A DNA stretch of 64,000 bases. Origin: Streptomyces sp. NBC_00376. GTDB taxonomy: Bacteria; Actinomycetota; Actinomycetes; Streptomycetales; Streptomycetaceae. The translations under genes and the position numbers were made by a program. The notes under the pieces are model-generated. The model was not told the origin of the DNA, ran no database searches, and worked only from the letters and a program-made list of their open reading frames with translations. Where the stretch lies: the NCBI RefSeq assembly GCF_036077095.1, contig NZ_CP107960.1:5394001-5458000 (forward strand), given 5' to 3'. Within the stretch, counting starts at the first letter, position 1. Each line of letters opens with the position of its first letter. Below are positions 1 to 7,717 of this stretch, in pieces.

Positions 1-214
1 CACCGGGCCGGACCGTCACCCCGTGCAGCTGGAGCAGCCCCCGGACCACCCGCACGTCGCGGATGTCGGGCACGTTGCGCAGCCGGCTGGGCCCGCTGCC
101 GAGCAGCGCGGCGACCATCGCCTTCGGCACCAGGTTCTTGGCGCCTCTGACGCGGATCTCGCCCTCCAGCGGGGTTCCGCCGTGGACAAGCAGGACATCG
201 TCTGTGCCGGTCAT
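1..214 (-). CDS. murA: UDP-N-acetylglucosamine 1-carboxyvinyltransferase, N-terminal part (cut by window edge)
   Basis: Only the first ~71 codons are in the window, read on the minus strand from an ATG at 214. The translation begins MTGTDDVLLVHGGTPLEG and continues into IRVRGAKNLVPKAMVAALL, the conserved start of MurA, where the lysine and asparagine of the GAKN motif bind UDP-GlcNAc. MurA transfers enolpyruvate from PEP to UDP-GlcNAc in the cytoplasm, the first committed step of peptidoglycan synthesis. It is divergent from the YqgE gene. The catalytic cysteine loop lies outside the window. Identification is firm despite truncation. Confidence 0.93.
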   Translation of the reverse strand, partial: MTGTDDVLLVHGGTPLEGEIRVRGAKNLVPKAMVAALLGSGPSRLRNVPDIRDVRVVRGLLQLHGVTVRPG

Positions 215-490
215 GAATCTCGCGTTCCGGAGTGGTCGGGCAGGGGGCCAAACGAAAGAGTAATGGCCGACTACCCCCATTCCGTAAGAGAACCGGGGGT
301 GTACGAACGTCATGAATCCGCCACAACACGCTCTGCTCCCCGACTCTTGCGGAGGGTTACCGTCCGCAAGGCCCTCCGGATCGCGCGCTCCCCATGCATC
401 CGTGCGCCCTGAGCTGCGCTCCGGCCCGGCCGGTGACCGGGCGGCCCGCTTGGTCCCCGCGGCGGGCGAAGATGCGGGATCATTTCTGCC
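215..490. promoter_or_regulatory. Divergent intergenic region between murA and the YqgE gene
   Basis: This 276-bp spacer must hold the promoters of both divergent genes. The clearest structure is an inverted repeat, ttgcgga at 347-353 and tccgcaa at 363-369 with a 9-bp spacer, which could be an operator. I could not assign -10/-35 boxes with confidence. Confidence 0.4.
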
Positions 491-1051
491 ATGACGGAGG
501 TGTCCTCGCTCACAGGGCGACTGCTCGTGGCCACACCCGCGCTCGCGGACCCGAATTTCGACCGTGCGGTGGTGCTCCTCCTCGACCACGACGAGGAGGG
601 CTCACTCGGCGTGGTCCTGAACCGCCCGACCCCGGTCGGCGTCGGTGACATCCTCACGCCCTGGGCCGGCCTGACCGGCGAGCCGGACGTCGTCTTCCAG
701 GGTGGCCCGGTCTCGCTCGACTCGGCGCTCGGCGTGGCCGTGATCCCCGGCGACGAGGGCCCGCTCGGCTGGCGCCGGGTGTACGGGGCGATCGGGCTGG
801 TGGACCTGGAGGCGCCGCCGGAGTTGCTGGCCGCGGCGCTCGGCTCGCTGCGGATCTTCGCCGGGTACGCGGGCTGGGGCCCCGGACAGCTGGAGACCGA
901 ACTGACCGAGGGCGCCTGGTACGTGGTCGAGTCCGAACCCGGGGACGTCTCCTTCCCGCGCCCGGAGCACCTCTGGCGCGCGGTCCTGCGCCGCCAGCGC
1001 AGCGAACTGGCGATGATCGCCACGTATCCGGACGACCCTTCGCTGAACTGA
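491..1051 (+). CDS. YqgE/AlgH family protein (UPF0301/DUF179)
   Basis: A 186-residue protein starting MTEVSSLTGRLLVATP. It carries the family hallmarks: GRLLVATPxLxDPNFxRxVVLLLxHDxEGxLGVVLNRP near the N-terminus (about residues 9-50), then FQGGPV (about 79-84), and FAGYAGWGPGQLexEL near residue 140. The length matches the family. The fold is a compact alpha/beta domain. AlgH was named for an effect on alginate transcription in Pseudomonas, but no biochemical activity is established and I assign none. ATG 491 is the natural start. It is followed 30 bp later by the DUF3039 gene, so the two are probably co-transcribed. Confidence 0.9.
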   Translation: MTEVSSLTGRLLVATPALADPNFDRAVVLLLDHDEEGSLGVVLNRPTPVGVGDILTPWAGLTGEPDVVFQGGPVSLDSALGVAVIPGDEGPLGWRRVYGAIGLVDLEAPPELLAAALGSLRIFAGYAGWGPGQLETELTEGAWYVVESEPGDVSFPRPEHLWRAVLRRQRSELAMIATYPDDPSLN

Positions 1052-1081
1052 AGCTCCGGGCGGTCGGTACCCTTGGCGGTT

Positions 1082-1375
1082 ATGAGCACTCTTGAGCCCG
1101 AGCGCGGGGCAGGTACCGGAACCCTCGTGGAACCGACGCCGCAGGTGTCGAACGGCGACGGCGACCACGAGCGCTACGCCCATTACGTCCAGAAGGACAA
1201 GATCATGGCGAGTGCCCTGGAGGGCACCCCCGTGGTCGCACTGTGCGGGAAGGTCTGGGTGCCGGGGCGCGACCCCAAGAAGTACCCGGTCTGTCCGATG
1301 TGCAAGGAGATCTACGAGTCCATGGGCGCCGGTGGCGACAAGGACAAGGGCAAGGGCGGCAAGGACAAGAAGTAG
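1082..1375 (+). CDS. DUF3039 small zinc-ribbon-like protein
   Basis: A 97-residue protein starting MSTLEPERGAGTG at ATG 1082; a TTG three codons upstream is less likely. The middle reads ALEGTPVVALCGKVWVP and is followed by KYPVCPMCKEIYE, so one Cys and a CPxC pair form a possible metal-binding ribbon. The tail is a run of Gly/Lys/Asp (KGKGGKDKK). This is the actinobacterial DUF3039 family of unknown function. It lies directly downstream of the YqgE gene and ends just before a strong terminator, which suggests a two-gene unit. Confidence 0.85.
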   Translation: MSTLEPERGAGTGTLVEPTPQVSNGDGDHERYAHYVQKDKIMASALEGTPVVALCGKVWVPGRDPKKYPVCPMCKEIYESMGAGGDKDKGKGGKDKK

Positions 1376-1413
1376 CGAGAAGCGGGCCGGAGCCGTCCGG
1401 CGACCTCCGCTTC

Positions 1414-1457
1414 GGGCCCCCGGGGCACGCGTACGACGCGTGCCCCGGGGGCCCTTT
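1414..1457 (+). terminator. Rho-independent terminator after the DUF3039 gene
   Basis: Perfect 18-bp inverted repeat, arms 1414-1431 and 1437-1454, loop tacga, followed by ttt. Confidence 0.85.
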
Positions 1458-1502
1458 GCGTTGTACGGACGCGTGCCCCGAGAGGCCCTTCGCGTTGCAC
1501 GG
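1436..1502 (+). repeat. Imperfect 33/34-bp tandem direct repeat
   Basis: Two adjacent copies (1436-1468 and 1469-1502) share acgcgtgcccc followed by ggccctttgcgttg-like sequence. The first copy is the right arm of the terminator at 1414-1457, so the terminator tail has been duplicated. Confidence 0.7.
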
Positions 1503-1522
1503 ACTGCTTCGCCGGGTCACAG

Positions 1523-1538
1523 AGTGGTAGAGACCACT
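1523..1538 (+). promoter_or_regulatory. DasR-responsive element (dre-like) upstream of the sugar ABC operon
   Basis: The 16-mer agtggtagagaccact is a near-perfect palindrome of the dre type (consensus resembling ACTGGTCTAGACCACT), deviating only in the central four bases. DasR is the GntR-family repressor that releases DNA on binding glucosamine-6-phosphate. The site lies 96 bp before the solute-binding protein start, consistent with control of the ABC/hexosaminidase operon. Confidence 0.75.
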
Positions 1539-1633
1539 TGTCGGCGTCTGCGTGCGCACCTACTCTCCTGCCAGTTGTGCAGTACGAAACGCTCGTTGCG
1601 TATGCTGCAACGCCAACCGGTAGGGGTTCCCGG

Positions 1634-2938
1634 ATGAAGCTGTCTGCCCGAATTGCCGCCCCGGCCGCAGCCCTTGTGCTGGCGGGTCTCACCGCCACCG
1701 CATGCGCGCCGCAGACCTCCGACACCGGAGCCGAGGGGGACGAGAAGACCGGCACACTGCGTGTCTGGCTCTTCCAGGAAGTCGGCAACAAGCCCAAGGA
1801 GCAGGTCGTCGACGCGGCGGTCGCCGACTTCGAGAAGGCCCACAAGGACGCGGAGGTCGAGATCGAGTACATACCGGTCGACACCCGCGCCCAGCGCATC
1901 AAGGCGGCGTTCAACGACCCGAAGAGCGCCCCGGACCTCATCGAGTACGGCAACACCGACACCGCCGGATACGTCAAGGACGGCGGACTCGCCGATGTGA
2001 GCGCCGAGTTCGCCGCCTGGGACGAGGCCAAGGACACCGACCCGACCGCCAAGCAGTCCGTGACGGCGGACGGCAAGATCTACGGCGCCCCGCTCTTCGT
2101 CGGTGTACGGGCGCTGTACTACCGCACGGACGTCTTCGAGGAACTGGGGATCGACGCCCCCAAGACCCAGGGCGAGCTGATCTCCACCGCGAAGAAGATC
2201 CACAAGAAGAAGCCGGACCTGTACGGGCTCGCGGTCGGCGGCGCGTACACCTACGGCGCGATGCCCTTCATCTGGTCGGCCGGCGGCGAACTCGCCGACG
2301 AGAGCGGCGGAACGTACAAGGCGGCCATCAACAGCGACAAGGCCCGCAAGGGCATCGAGGCCTACACCTCGCTCTTCGGCGACGACAACTGTCCGGCCGC
2401 CAAGTGCGCGGCCATGGGCGGCAACGCGACCGTCACCGCCTTCGCCTCCGGCAAGGCCGCCATGGCGATCGGCGGCGACTTCAGCCACGCGGCCGTCGAG
2501 GCGGGCTCGGTGAAGGGCAAGTACGCGGTGGTGCCGCTGCCCGGCGTCGCCGAGGGCTCCGTCGCCCCCGCCTTCGCGGGCGGGAACAACATCGGCGTGC
2601 TGAAGAGCAGCCCGCACCGCACGCTCGCCGTGGACCTGATGAAGACCCTGACCGGCAAGCAGACGCAGACCAAGATGTTCGACGCGATGGGCTTCCTGCC
2701 GACCTACACCGACGTACGGGACGCGGCCGCGAAGAAGGAGCCGTTCGTCGAGCCGTTCGTCAAGACGCTCGGCGCGGGCGCCAAGTTCGTCCCGGCCTCG
2801 CCGGGCTGGGGCCAGATCGACTCCTCGCTGGTCCTGCCGACGATGTTCCAGGAGATCGTCAGCGGCCGGAAGGACGTCGCGAAGGCCGCGGACGACGCGG
2901 CGAAGAAGATGGACGCGGCGTTCGCCGACGCGGGCTGA
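1634..2938 (+). CDS. Extracellular sugar-binding lipoprotein of an ABC importer
   Basis: A 434-residue family-1 solute-binding protein. It starts at ATG 1634, giving MKLSARIAAPAAALVLAGL then a lipobox LTATAC with the lipidated Cys at residue 24. The mature part contains GTLRVWLFQE, FEKAHKDAEVEIEYIPVD and a later ALYYRTDVFEELGI, typical of carbohydrate-binding SBPs. It sits outside the membrane and delivers substrate to the two permeases that follow 2 bp downstream. A DasR-like site upstream and a hexosaminidase downstream suggest a substrate of N-acetylglucosamine oligomers (inference). No ATPase gene is nearby; such Streptomyces importers commonly share MsiK. Confidence 0.9.
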   Translation: MKLSARIAAPAAALVLAGLTATACAPQTSDTGAEGDEKTGTLRVWLFQEVGNKPKEQVVDAAVADFEKAHKDAEVEIEYIPVDTRAQRIKAAFNDPKSAPDLIEYGNTDTAGYVKDGGLADVSAEFAAWDEAKDTDPTAKQSVTADGKIYGAPLFVGVRALYYRTDVFEELGIDAPKTQGELISTAKKIHKKKPDLYGLAVGGAYTYGAMPFIWSAGGELADESGGTYKAAINSDKARKGIEAYTSLFGDDNCPAAKCAAMGGNATVTAFASGKAAMAIGGDFSHAAVEAGSVKGKYAVVPLPGVAEGSVAPAFAGGNNIGVLKSSPHRTLAVDLMKTLTGKQTQTKMFDAMGFLPTYTDVRDAAAKKEPFVEPFVKTLGAGAKFVPASPGWGQIDSSLVLPTMFQEIVSGRKDVAKAADDAAKKMDAAFADAG

Positions 2939-2940
2939 CC

Positions 2941-3933
2941 ATGACCGCGAACAGTACGGCGTACAAAGCGCCCGGCACGCCCGGAACGGGTGGCACGTCC
3001 GGAGCGGGCGGCACCTCCGCCCGCCCGCTCCGGCGGCGCCGCCCGGCCCCGTCCGCGCGCCGCCCCGGCCGGACCCCCTGGCTCTATCTCCTGCCCGCGC
3101 TCGTCCTGCTCGGTGGGCTGCTCGTCTACCCGATCTACCAACTCGGCCTGATCTCCTTCCTGGAGTACACCCAGGCCCAGGTCAGCGGTGGTGAACCGAC
3201 CACCTTCCAGGGCTTCGGGAACTACGCGACGCTCTTCGGCGACGGCCAGTTCTGGCAGGTGCTGCTGGCGACCGTGGTCTTCGCCGCCACCTGCGTACTG
3301 GCCACCCTGCTCGTCGGCTGCGCGCTCGCCGTCCTGCTGACCCGCGTCCGGGCCCTGCCGCGGCTCGCCCTGATGATGGCCGCGCTCGGCGCCTGGGCGA
3401 CCCCGGCGATCACCGGGTCCACCGTCTGGGTGTTCCTCTTCGACCCCGACTTCGGACCGGTCAACAAGGTCCTGGGGCTCGGCGACTTCTCCTGGACGTA
3501 CGGGCGCTACAGCGCCTTCGCGCTGGTGCTCCTCGAAGTCCTGTGGTGCTCGTTCCCGTTCGTCATGGTGACCGTGTACGCGGGCATCCGGGCGATCCCC
3601 ACCGAGGTGCTGGAAGCGGCCGCGCTGGACGGTGCCTCGCAGTGGCGGATCTGGCGGTCGGTCATGGCCCCGATGCTGCGGCCGATCCTCGTCGTCGTCA
3701 CCATCCAGTCGATCATCTGGGACTTCAAGGTCTTCACCCAGATCTACGTCATGACGGGCGGCGGCGGCATCGCCGGCCAGAACCTGGTGCTCAACGTGTA
3801 CGCGTACCAGAAGGCGTTCGCGTCCTCGCAGTACAGCCTCGGCTCCGCGATCGGCGTCGTGATGCTGGTGATCCTGCTGGCCGTCACGCTCGTCTATCTG
3901 CGCCTGGTGCGGCGCCAGGGGGAGGAACTGTGA
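2941..3933 (+). CDS. Sugar ABC transporter permease 1
   Basis: A 330-residue inner-membrane permease starting at ATG 2941, 2 bp after the binding-protein stop. After a ~45-residue Gly/Thr/Arg-rich cytosolic N-terminus there are about six hydrophobic segments, the first being WLYLLPALVLLGGLLVYPIY. The EAAxxDGA coupling loop is visible as EAAALDGASQWRIWRSVMAPMLRP, where the ATPase docks. The family is the MalF-like binding-protein-dependent permeases. It pairs with the next gene, whose GTG start overlaps this stop by 4 bp, implying translational coupling. Confidence 0.9.
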   Translation: MTANSTAYKAPGTPGTGGTSGAGGTSARPLRRRRPAPSARRPGRTPWLYLLPALVLLGGLLVYPIYQLGLISFLEYTQAQVSGGEPTTFQGFGNYATLFGDGQFWQVLLATVVFAATCVLATLLVGCALAVLLTRVRALPRLALMMAALGAWATPAITGSTVWVFLFDPDFGPVNKVLGLGDFSWTYGRYSAFALVLLEVLWCSFPFVMVTVYAGIRAIPTEVLEAAALDGASQWRIWRSVMAPMLRPILVVVTIQSIIWDFKVFTQIYVMTGGGGIAGQNLVLNVYAYQKAFASSQYSLGSAIGVVMLVILLAVTLVYLRLVRRQGEEL

Positions 3934-4778
3934 GCGCACGGACCATGCTGCACGTCCGCCGGCCCGGCCGGCTGGCCGCCGAGGCCGCGACCCTGCTGAT
4001 AGCCGCCGCGGTCGCCTTCCCGCTCTACTGGATGGTGCTTTCCGCGCTCAAACCGGCCGGCGAGATCCAGTCCACCGACCCCCGCCCGTGGACGCTGTCG
4101 CCGTCCCTGGACTCGTTCCGCCGGGTCTTCGAACAGAACGACTTCGGGCGGTACTTCCTCAACAGCCTGCTCGTCGCCGGCACGGTCGTCATCGCCTCCG
4201 CGCTGATCGCCTTCCTGGCGGCGACGGCCGTGACCCGGTTCAGGTTCCGCTTCCGGACCACGCTGCTGATCATGTTCCTGGTCGCGCAGATGGTGCCGGT
4301 CGAGGCGCTGACCATCCCGCTGTTCTTCCTGATGCGGGACTTCGGCCAGCTGAACACGCTCGGCTCCCTGATCCTGCCGCACCTCGCCTTCTCGCTGCCG
4401 TTCGCGATCTGGATGCTGCGCGGCTTCGTCAAGGCCGTCCCGGAGGCTCTGGAGGAGGCCGCGTACATCGACGGCGCGAGCCGCACCCGCTTCCTGTGGC
4501 AGATCCTCTTCCCGCTGGTCTTCCCGGGCCTGGTGGCGACCAGCGTCTTCTCGTTCATCTCCACCTGGAACGACTTCCTGTTCGCGAAGTCGTTCATCAT
4601 CAGCGACACCTCCCAGTCGACGCTCCCCATGGCGCTGCTGGTCTTCTTCAAACCCGATGAGAACGACTGGGGAGGGATCATGGCCGCCTCGACGGTGATG
4701 ACCGTTCCCGTACTGGTCTTCTTCGTACTCGTACAGCGCCGCCTGGTCTCGGGACTCGGCGGAGCGGTAAAGGACTGA
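3930..4778 (+). CDS. Sugar ABC transporter permease 2
   Basis: A 282-residue MalG-like permease. The start is GTG 3930, overlapping the upstream TGA in a GTGA arrangement. Six membrane segments are evident, and the coupling loop reads EEAAYIDGASRTRFLWQILFPL. It forms the membrane channel with permease 1 and is the third gene of the DasR-linked operon. The stop at 4778 lies only 4 bp before the hexosaminidase start, so uptake and hydrolysis are expressed together. Confidence 0.9.
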   Translation: MSARTMLHVRRPGRLAAEAATLLIAAAVAFPLYWMVLSALKPAGEIQSTDPRPWTLSPSLDSFRRVFEQNDFGRYFLNSLLVAGTVVIASALIAFLAATAVTRFRFRFRTTLLIMFLVAQMVPVEALTIPLFFLMRDFGQLNTLGSLILPHLAFSLPFAIWMLRGFVKAVPEALEEAAYIDGASRTRFLWQILFPLVFPGLVATSVFSFISTWNDFLFAKSFIISDTSQSTLPMALLVFFKPDENDWGGIMAASTVMTVPVLVFFVLVQRRLVSGLGGAVKD

Positions 4779-4782
4779 CGCC

Positions 4783-6486
4783 ATGGAAACCGACAACGAC
4801 ACGAACCCGGCACCGGCGCCCGCAGACATCGTCCCGGCGCCCGCGCACATCGTCCCGGCACCCGTGGGCGCCGGTGGTGAAGGGCGCTGCGGCTTCCTGT
4901 TCGACCCGTCCACCACCATCACGGCGGCCCCCGGCACGGAGAACACCGAACGCTGGCTGCGCACCACGCTCGGCGCCGCCTTCGGTCTGCCGCTCGCCCC
5001 GCGGCCGGCCGCCGAGGGCCGCGAGCACGCCACGAACACCGTCCGGCTGGGCATCGACCCGGCACTGGAACCGGAGGGCTACCGGCTGAGCACCGGGACC
5101 GGCACATGCGTCGAGATCACCGGCGGCAGCCCCGCCGGGGTCTTCTGGGGCGCGCAGACCCTCCGTCAGCTCCTGGGCCCCGAGGCCTTCCGCCGCGCGC
5201 CCACCGCCCCCGGCACCCGGCGCGCCATCCCCTTCGCTGACATCGAGGACAGCCCCCGCTTCCCCTGGCGCGGAATGATGCTCGACGTCGCACGGCACTT
5301 CCTGCCCAAGGACGACGTGCTGCGCTACCTCGACCTCCTCGCCGCACACAAGCTGAACGTCTTCCACTTCCACCTCACCGACGACCAGGGCTGGCGCATC
5401 GAGATCAAGCGCTTCCCCCGGCTCACCGAGGTCGGCTCCTGGCGCTCCCGCACGAAGCACGGCCACCGGGCGTCCGAGCTGTGGGACGAGACCCCGCACG
5501 GCGGTCACTACACGCAGGACGACATTCGCGAGATCGTCGCTTACGCCGCCGAGCGGCACATCCGGGTCGTCCCCGAGATCGACATCCCCGGCCACTCGCA
5601 GGCCGCCATCGCCGCCTACCCCGAACTGGGCAACACCGACGTCGTCGACACCACCGCCCTCTCCGTCTGGGACACCTGGGGCATCAACTCGAACGTACTC
5701 GCCCCCACCGACAACACCCTGCGCTTCTTCGAAGGCGTCCTCGAAGAGGTCCTCGACCTCTTCCCCGCCGCCACCTCGCCGTTCATCCACATCGGCGGCG
5801 ACGAATGCCGCAAGGAGCAGTGGAAGGACTCGCCGGTCGCCCAGGCCCGGATCGAGGAATTCGGCCTGGCCAACGAGGACGAGCTGCAGTCCTGGATCAT
5901 CCGGCACTTCGACACCTGGCTCACCGCGCGCGGGCGCCGGCTGATCGGCTGGGACGAGATCCTGGAGGGCGGCCTCCCGGCGGGCGCCGCCGTGTCGTCC
6001 TGGCGGGGTTACGGCGGAGGCATCGCCGCCGCCGAGGCCGGCCACGACGTCGTCATGTGCCCCGAGCAGCACGTGTACCTGGACCACCGTCAGGACGGCG
6101 GCCCCGACGAGCCGATGCCCATCGGCTTCGTCCGCACCCTGGAGGACGTCTACCGCTTCGAGCCCGTACCGGCGGGCCTCTCCGAGGAGGCGGCCCGTCA
6201 CATCCTGGGCACCCAGGCCAATGTCTGGACCGAGGTGATGCAGAACCGGTCCCGCGTCGACTACCAGGTCTTCCCGCGCCTCGCGGCGTTCGCGGAGGTC
6301 GCCTGGTCGCCGCTGCCCGCCCCCGCCGAGCGGGACTTCGCCGGCTTCGAAAGCCGAATGACCACGCACTACGCCCGGCTCGACGCCCTCGGCGTCGACT
6401 ACCGGCCGCCGGGCGGCCCGTTGCCCCGGCAGCAGCGCCCCGGCGTGCTGGGCCGGCCCATCGACGGGGTGCCCCCGAACGTGTGA
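4783..6486 (+). CDS. Beta-N-acetylhexosaminidase, glycoside hydrolase family 20
   Basis: A 567-residue GH20 enzyme that removes terminal N-acetylhexosamine from chitooligosaccharides. The catalytic Asp-Glu pair is in FIHIGGDECRKEQW (D340, E341), where the Asp orients the substrate acetamido group and the Glu is the acid. The conserved HFHLTDDQGWRIEIK and PGHSQAAIAAYPE blocks precede it. The GH20b domain occupies roughly residues 40-160 and the barrel 165-530. No signal peptide is evident: the N-terminus METDNDTNPAPAPAD is hydrophilic, suggesting cytosolic processing of imported oligomers. It is the last gene of the DasR-linked operon. The S. coelicolor counterpart appears to be the HexP-type enzyme (from memory, not checked). 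Confidence 0.92.
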   Translation: METDNDTNPAPAPADIVPAPAHIVPAPVGAGGEGRCGFLFDPSTTITAAPGTENTERWLRTTLGAAFGLPLAPRPAAEGREHATNTVRLGIDPALEPEGYRLSTGTGTCVEITGGSPAGVFWGAQTLRQLLGPEAFRRAPTAPGTRRAIPFADIEDSPRFPWRGMMLDVARHFLPKDDVLRYLDLLAAHKLNVFHFHLTDDQGWRIEIKRFPRLTEVGSWRSRTKHGHRASELWDETPHGGHYTQDDIREIVAYAAERHIRVVPEIDIPGHSQAAIAAYPELGNTDVVDTTALSVWDTWGINSNVLAPTDNTLRFFEGVLEEVLDLFPAATSPFIHIGGDECRKEQWKDSPVAQARIEEFGLANEDELQSWIIRHFDTWLTARGRRLIGWDEILEGGLPAGAAVSSWRGYGGGIAAAEAGHDVVMCPEQHVYLDHRQDGGPDEPMPIGFVRTLEDVYRFEPVPAGLSEEAARHILGTQANVWTEVMQNRSRVDYQVFPRLAAFAEVAWSPLPAPAERDFAGFESRMTTHYARLDALGVDYRPPGGPLPRQQRPGVLGRPIDGVPPNV

Positions 6487-6507
6487 TCCCGGCCGAACCC
6501 GGTCGCC

Positions 6508-6548
6508 GGCCGGCCCGCTCCGAGAGGGCGGGCCGGCCGCGTTTTTTT
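6508..6548 (+). terminator. Terminator of the ABC/hexosaminidase operon
   Basis: Arms ggccggcccgc (6508-6518) and gcgggccggcc (6528-6538) are followed by a seven-T run at 6542-6548, a canonical intrinsic terminator. Confidence 0.88.
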
Positions 6549-6820
6549 GTCCGGAACTCGCTCTGTCGGAACGGGACGCGGCAACGAAGCGCCAGAACAG
6601 AACAATCAGTCATGAGCCATGCCGAAGAGCTGCAATTCACACTCTGCACCGAAGCGGGGTGAAACGGGAACATTCCCCTGATCGGGGATGGATACGCCCT
6701 TCGCGGACCCTCGCGTCGGTCCGATCCGAAGATGTGCCAGAGTTGCCACGTCCAGGCCTTGAGCACGTACCGTACGGCGAAACAGCCGGACAGCCGGGAC
6801 ACCGGGAAGGGGCAGCTGGG
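6549..6820 (+). promoter_or_regulatory. Leader region of the molybdoenzyme cluster
   Basis: This spacer precedes the probable TTG start at 6821. The reading frame of the FAD subunit stays open from 6659, but the upstream codons look non-coding. A short palindrome, cccctgatcgggg, lies near 6674-6687. No promoter could be assigned with confidence. Confidence 0.35.
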
Positions 6821-7717
6821 TTGACCACGCACGCACCGCAGGCGACGCAGTCCGTGACGCTGCCGGCCTCGCTCGACGAGGCCGTGGCGGCGCTCAGCGC
6901 CATGCCCGCCGCCGTTCCCGTGGCGGGCGGCACGGACCTGATGGCGGCCGTCAACAAGGGGCTGCTGCGCCCCTCCGGCCTGGTCGGCCTCGGCCGGATC
7001 AGTGAGCTGCGCGGCTGGCACTACCAGGACGGCCACGCCCTGCTCGGCGCCGGCCTCACCCACGCACGCATGGGGCGGCCCGACTTCGCGGCCCTGATCC
7101 CCGCACTGGCCGCGTCGGCGCGCGCCGCCGGCCCGCCCCAGATCCGTAACGCCGGAACGCTCGGCGGCAACATCGCCACCGCGGCCCCGACCGGCGACGC
7201 CCTCCCGGTGCTCGCCGCGCTGGAGGCCGAGCTGGTCATCGCGGGTCCGGGCGGCGCCCGGCGCGAGATCCCCGTCTCGCACCTGCTGGCCGGCCGCGAC
7301 ATGCTCGAACCCGCCGAACTCATCGGCTTCGTCCGGGTGCCGCTGCTGCACGCTCCCCAGGTCTTCCTGAAGGCCACCGGCCGTACCGGCCCCGGCCGCG
7401 CCACCGCGTCCGTCGCGATCGTCCTCGACCCGGCCCGGCGCGGGGTGCGCTGCGCGGTCGGCGCCATCGCACCGATGCCGCTGCGGCCGCTGGAGGCCGA
7501 ACGCTGGATCGCCTCGCTGATCGACTGGGACGGCGAACGGGGCCTGGCCCCCGACGCGCTGGCCGCCTTCGGCGAGTACGTCGCCGCGGCCTGCATCCCG
7601 GACCAGGAACCACCCGCCGACGGGGGAGAGGCACAACCGCTGCCCCCCGCCGTACTGCACCTGCGGCGGACCGTCGCCGCGCTGGCCCGACGCGCGCTGG
7701 GGAGGGCACTGTCGTGA
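6821..7717 (+). CDS. FAD-binding subunit of a xanthine dehydrogenase-family complex
   Basis: A CoxM/XdhB-type flavoprotein of 298 residues if started at TTG 6821, preceded by a purine-rich ggaagggg. FAD contacts are visible in PVAGGTDLMAAVNKG near residue 35 and TLGGNIATAAPTGDALPVLAAL near residue 115. Both match the FAD_binding_5 signatures. It would pass electrons between the 2Fe-2S subunit and an external acceptor. The stop overlaps the next gene's GTG start by 4 bp. An upstream start in the same open frame (6659) cannot be excluded but would add unconserved-looking sequence. Confidence 0.85.
   Translation: MTTHAPQATQSVTLPASLDEAVAALSAMPAAVPVAGGTDLMAAVNKGLLRPSGLVGLGRISELRGWHYQDGHALLGAGLTHARMGRPDFAALIPALAASARAAGPPQIRNAGTLGGNIATAAPTGDALPVLAALEAELVIAGPGGARREIPVSHLLAGRDMLEPAELIGFVRVPLLHAPQVFLKATGRTGPGRATASVAIVLDPARRGVRCAVGAIAPMPLRPLEAERWIASLIDWDGERGLAPDALAAFGEYVAAACIPDQEPPADGGEAQPLPPAVLHLRRTVAALARRALGRALS

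Noticed and set aside
1702..3933. 743-codon open frame as one gene
   Set aside because: The first part overlaps the solute-binding protein in another frame. Only the segment from ATG 2941 is the permease.
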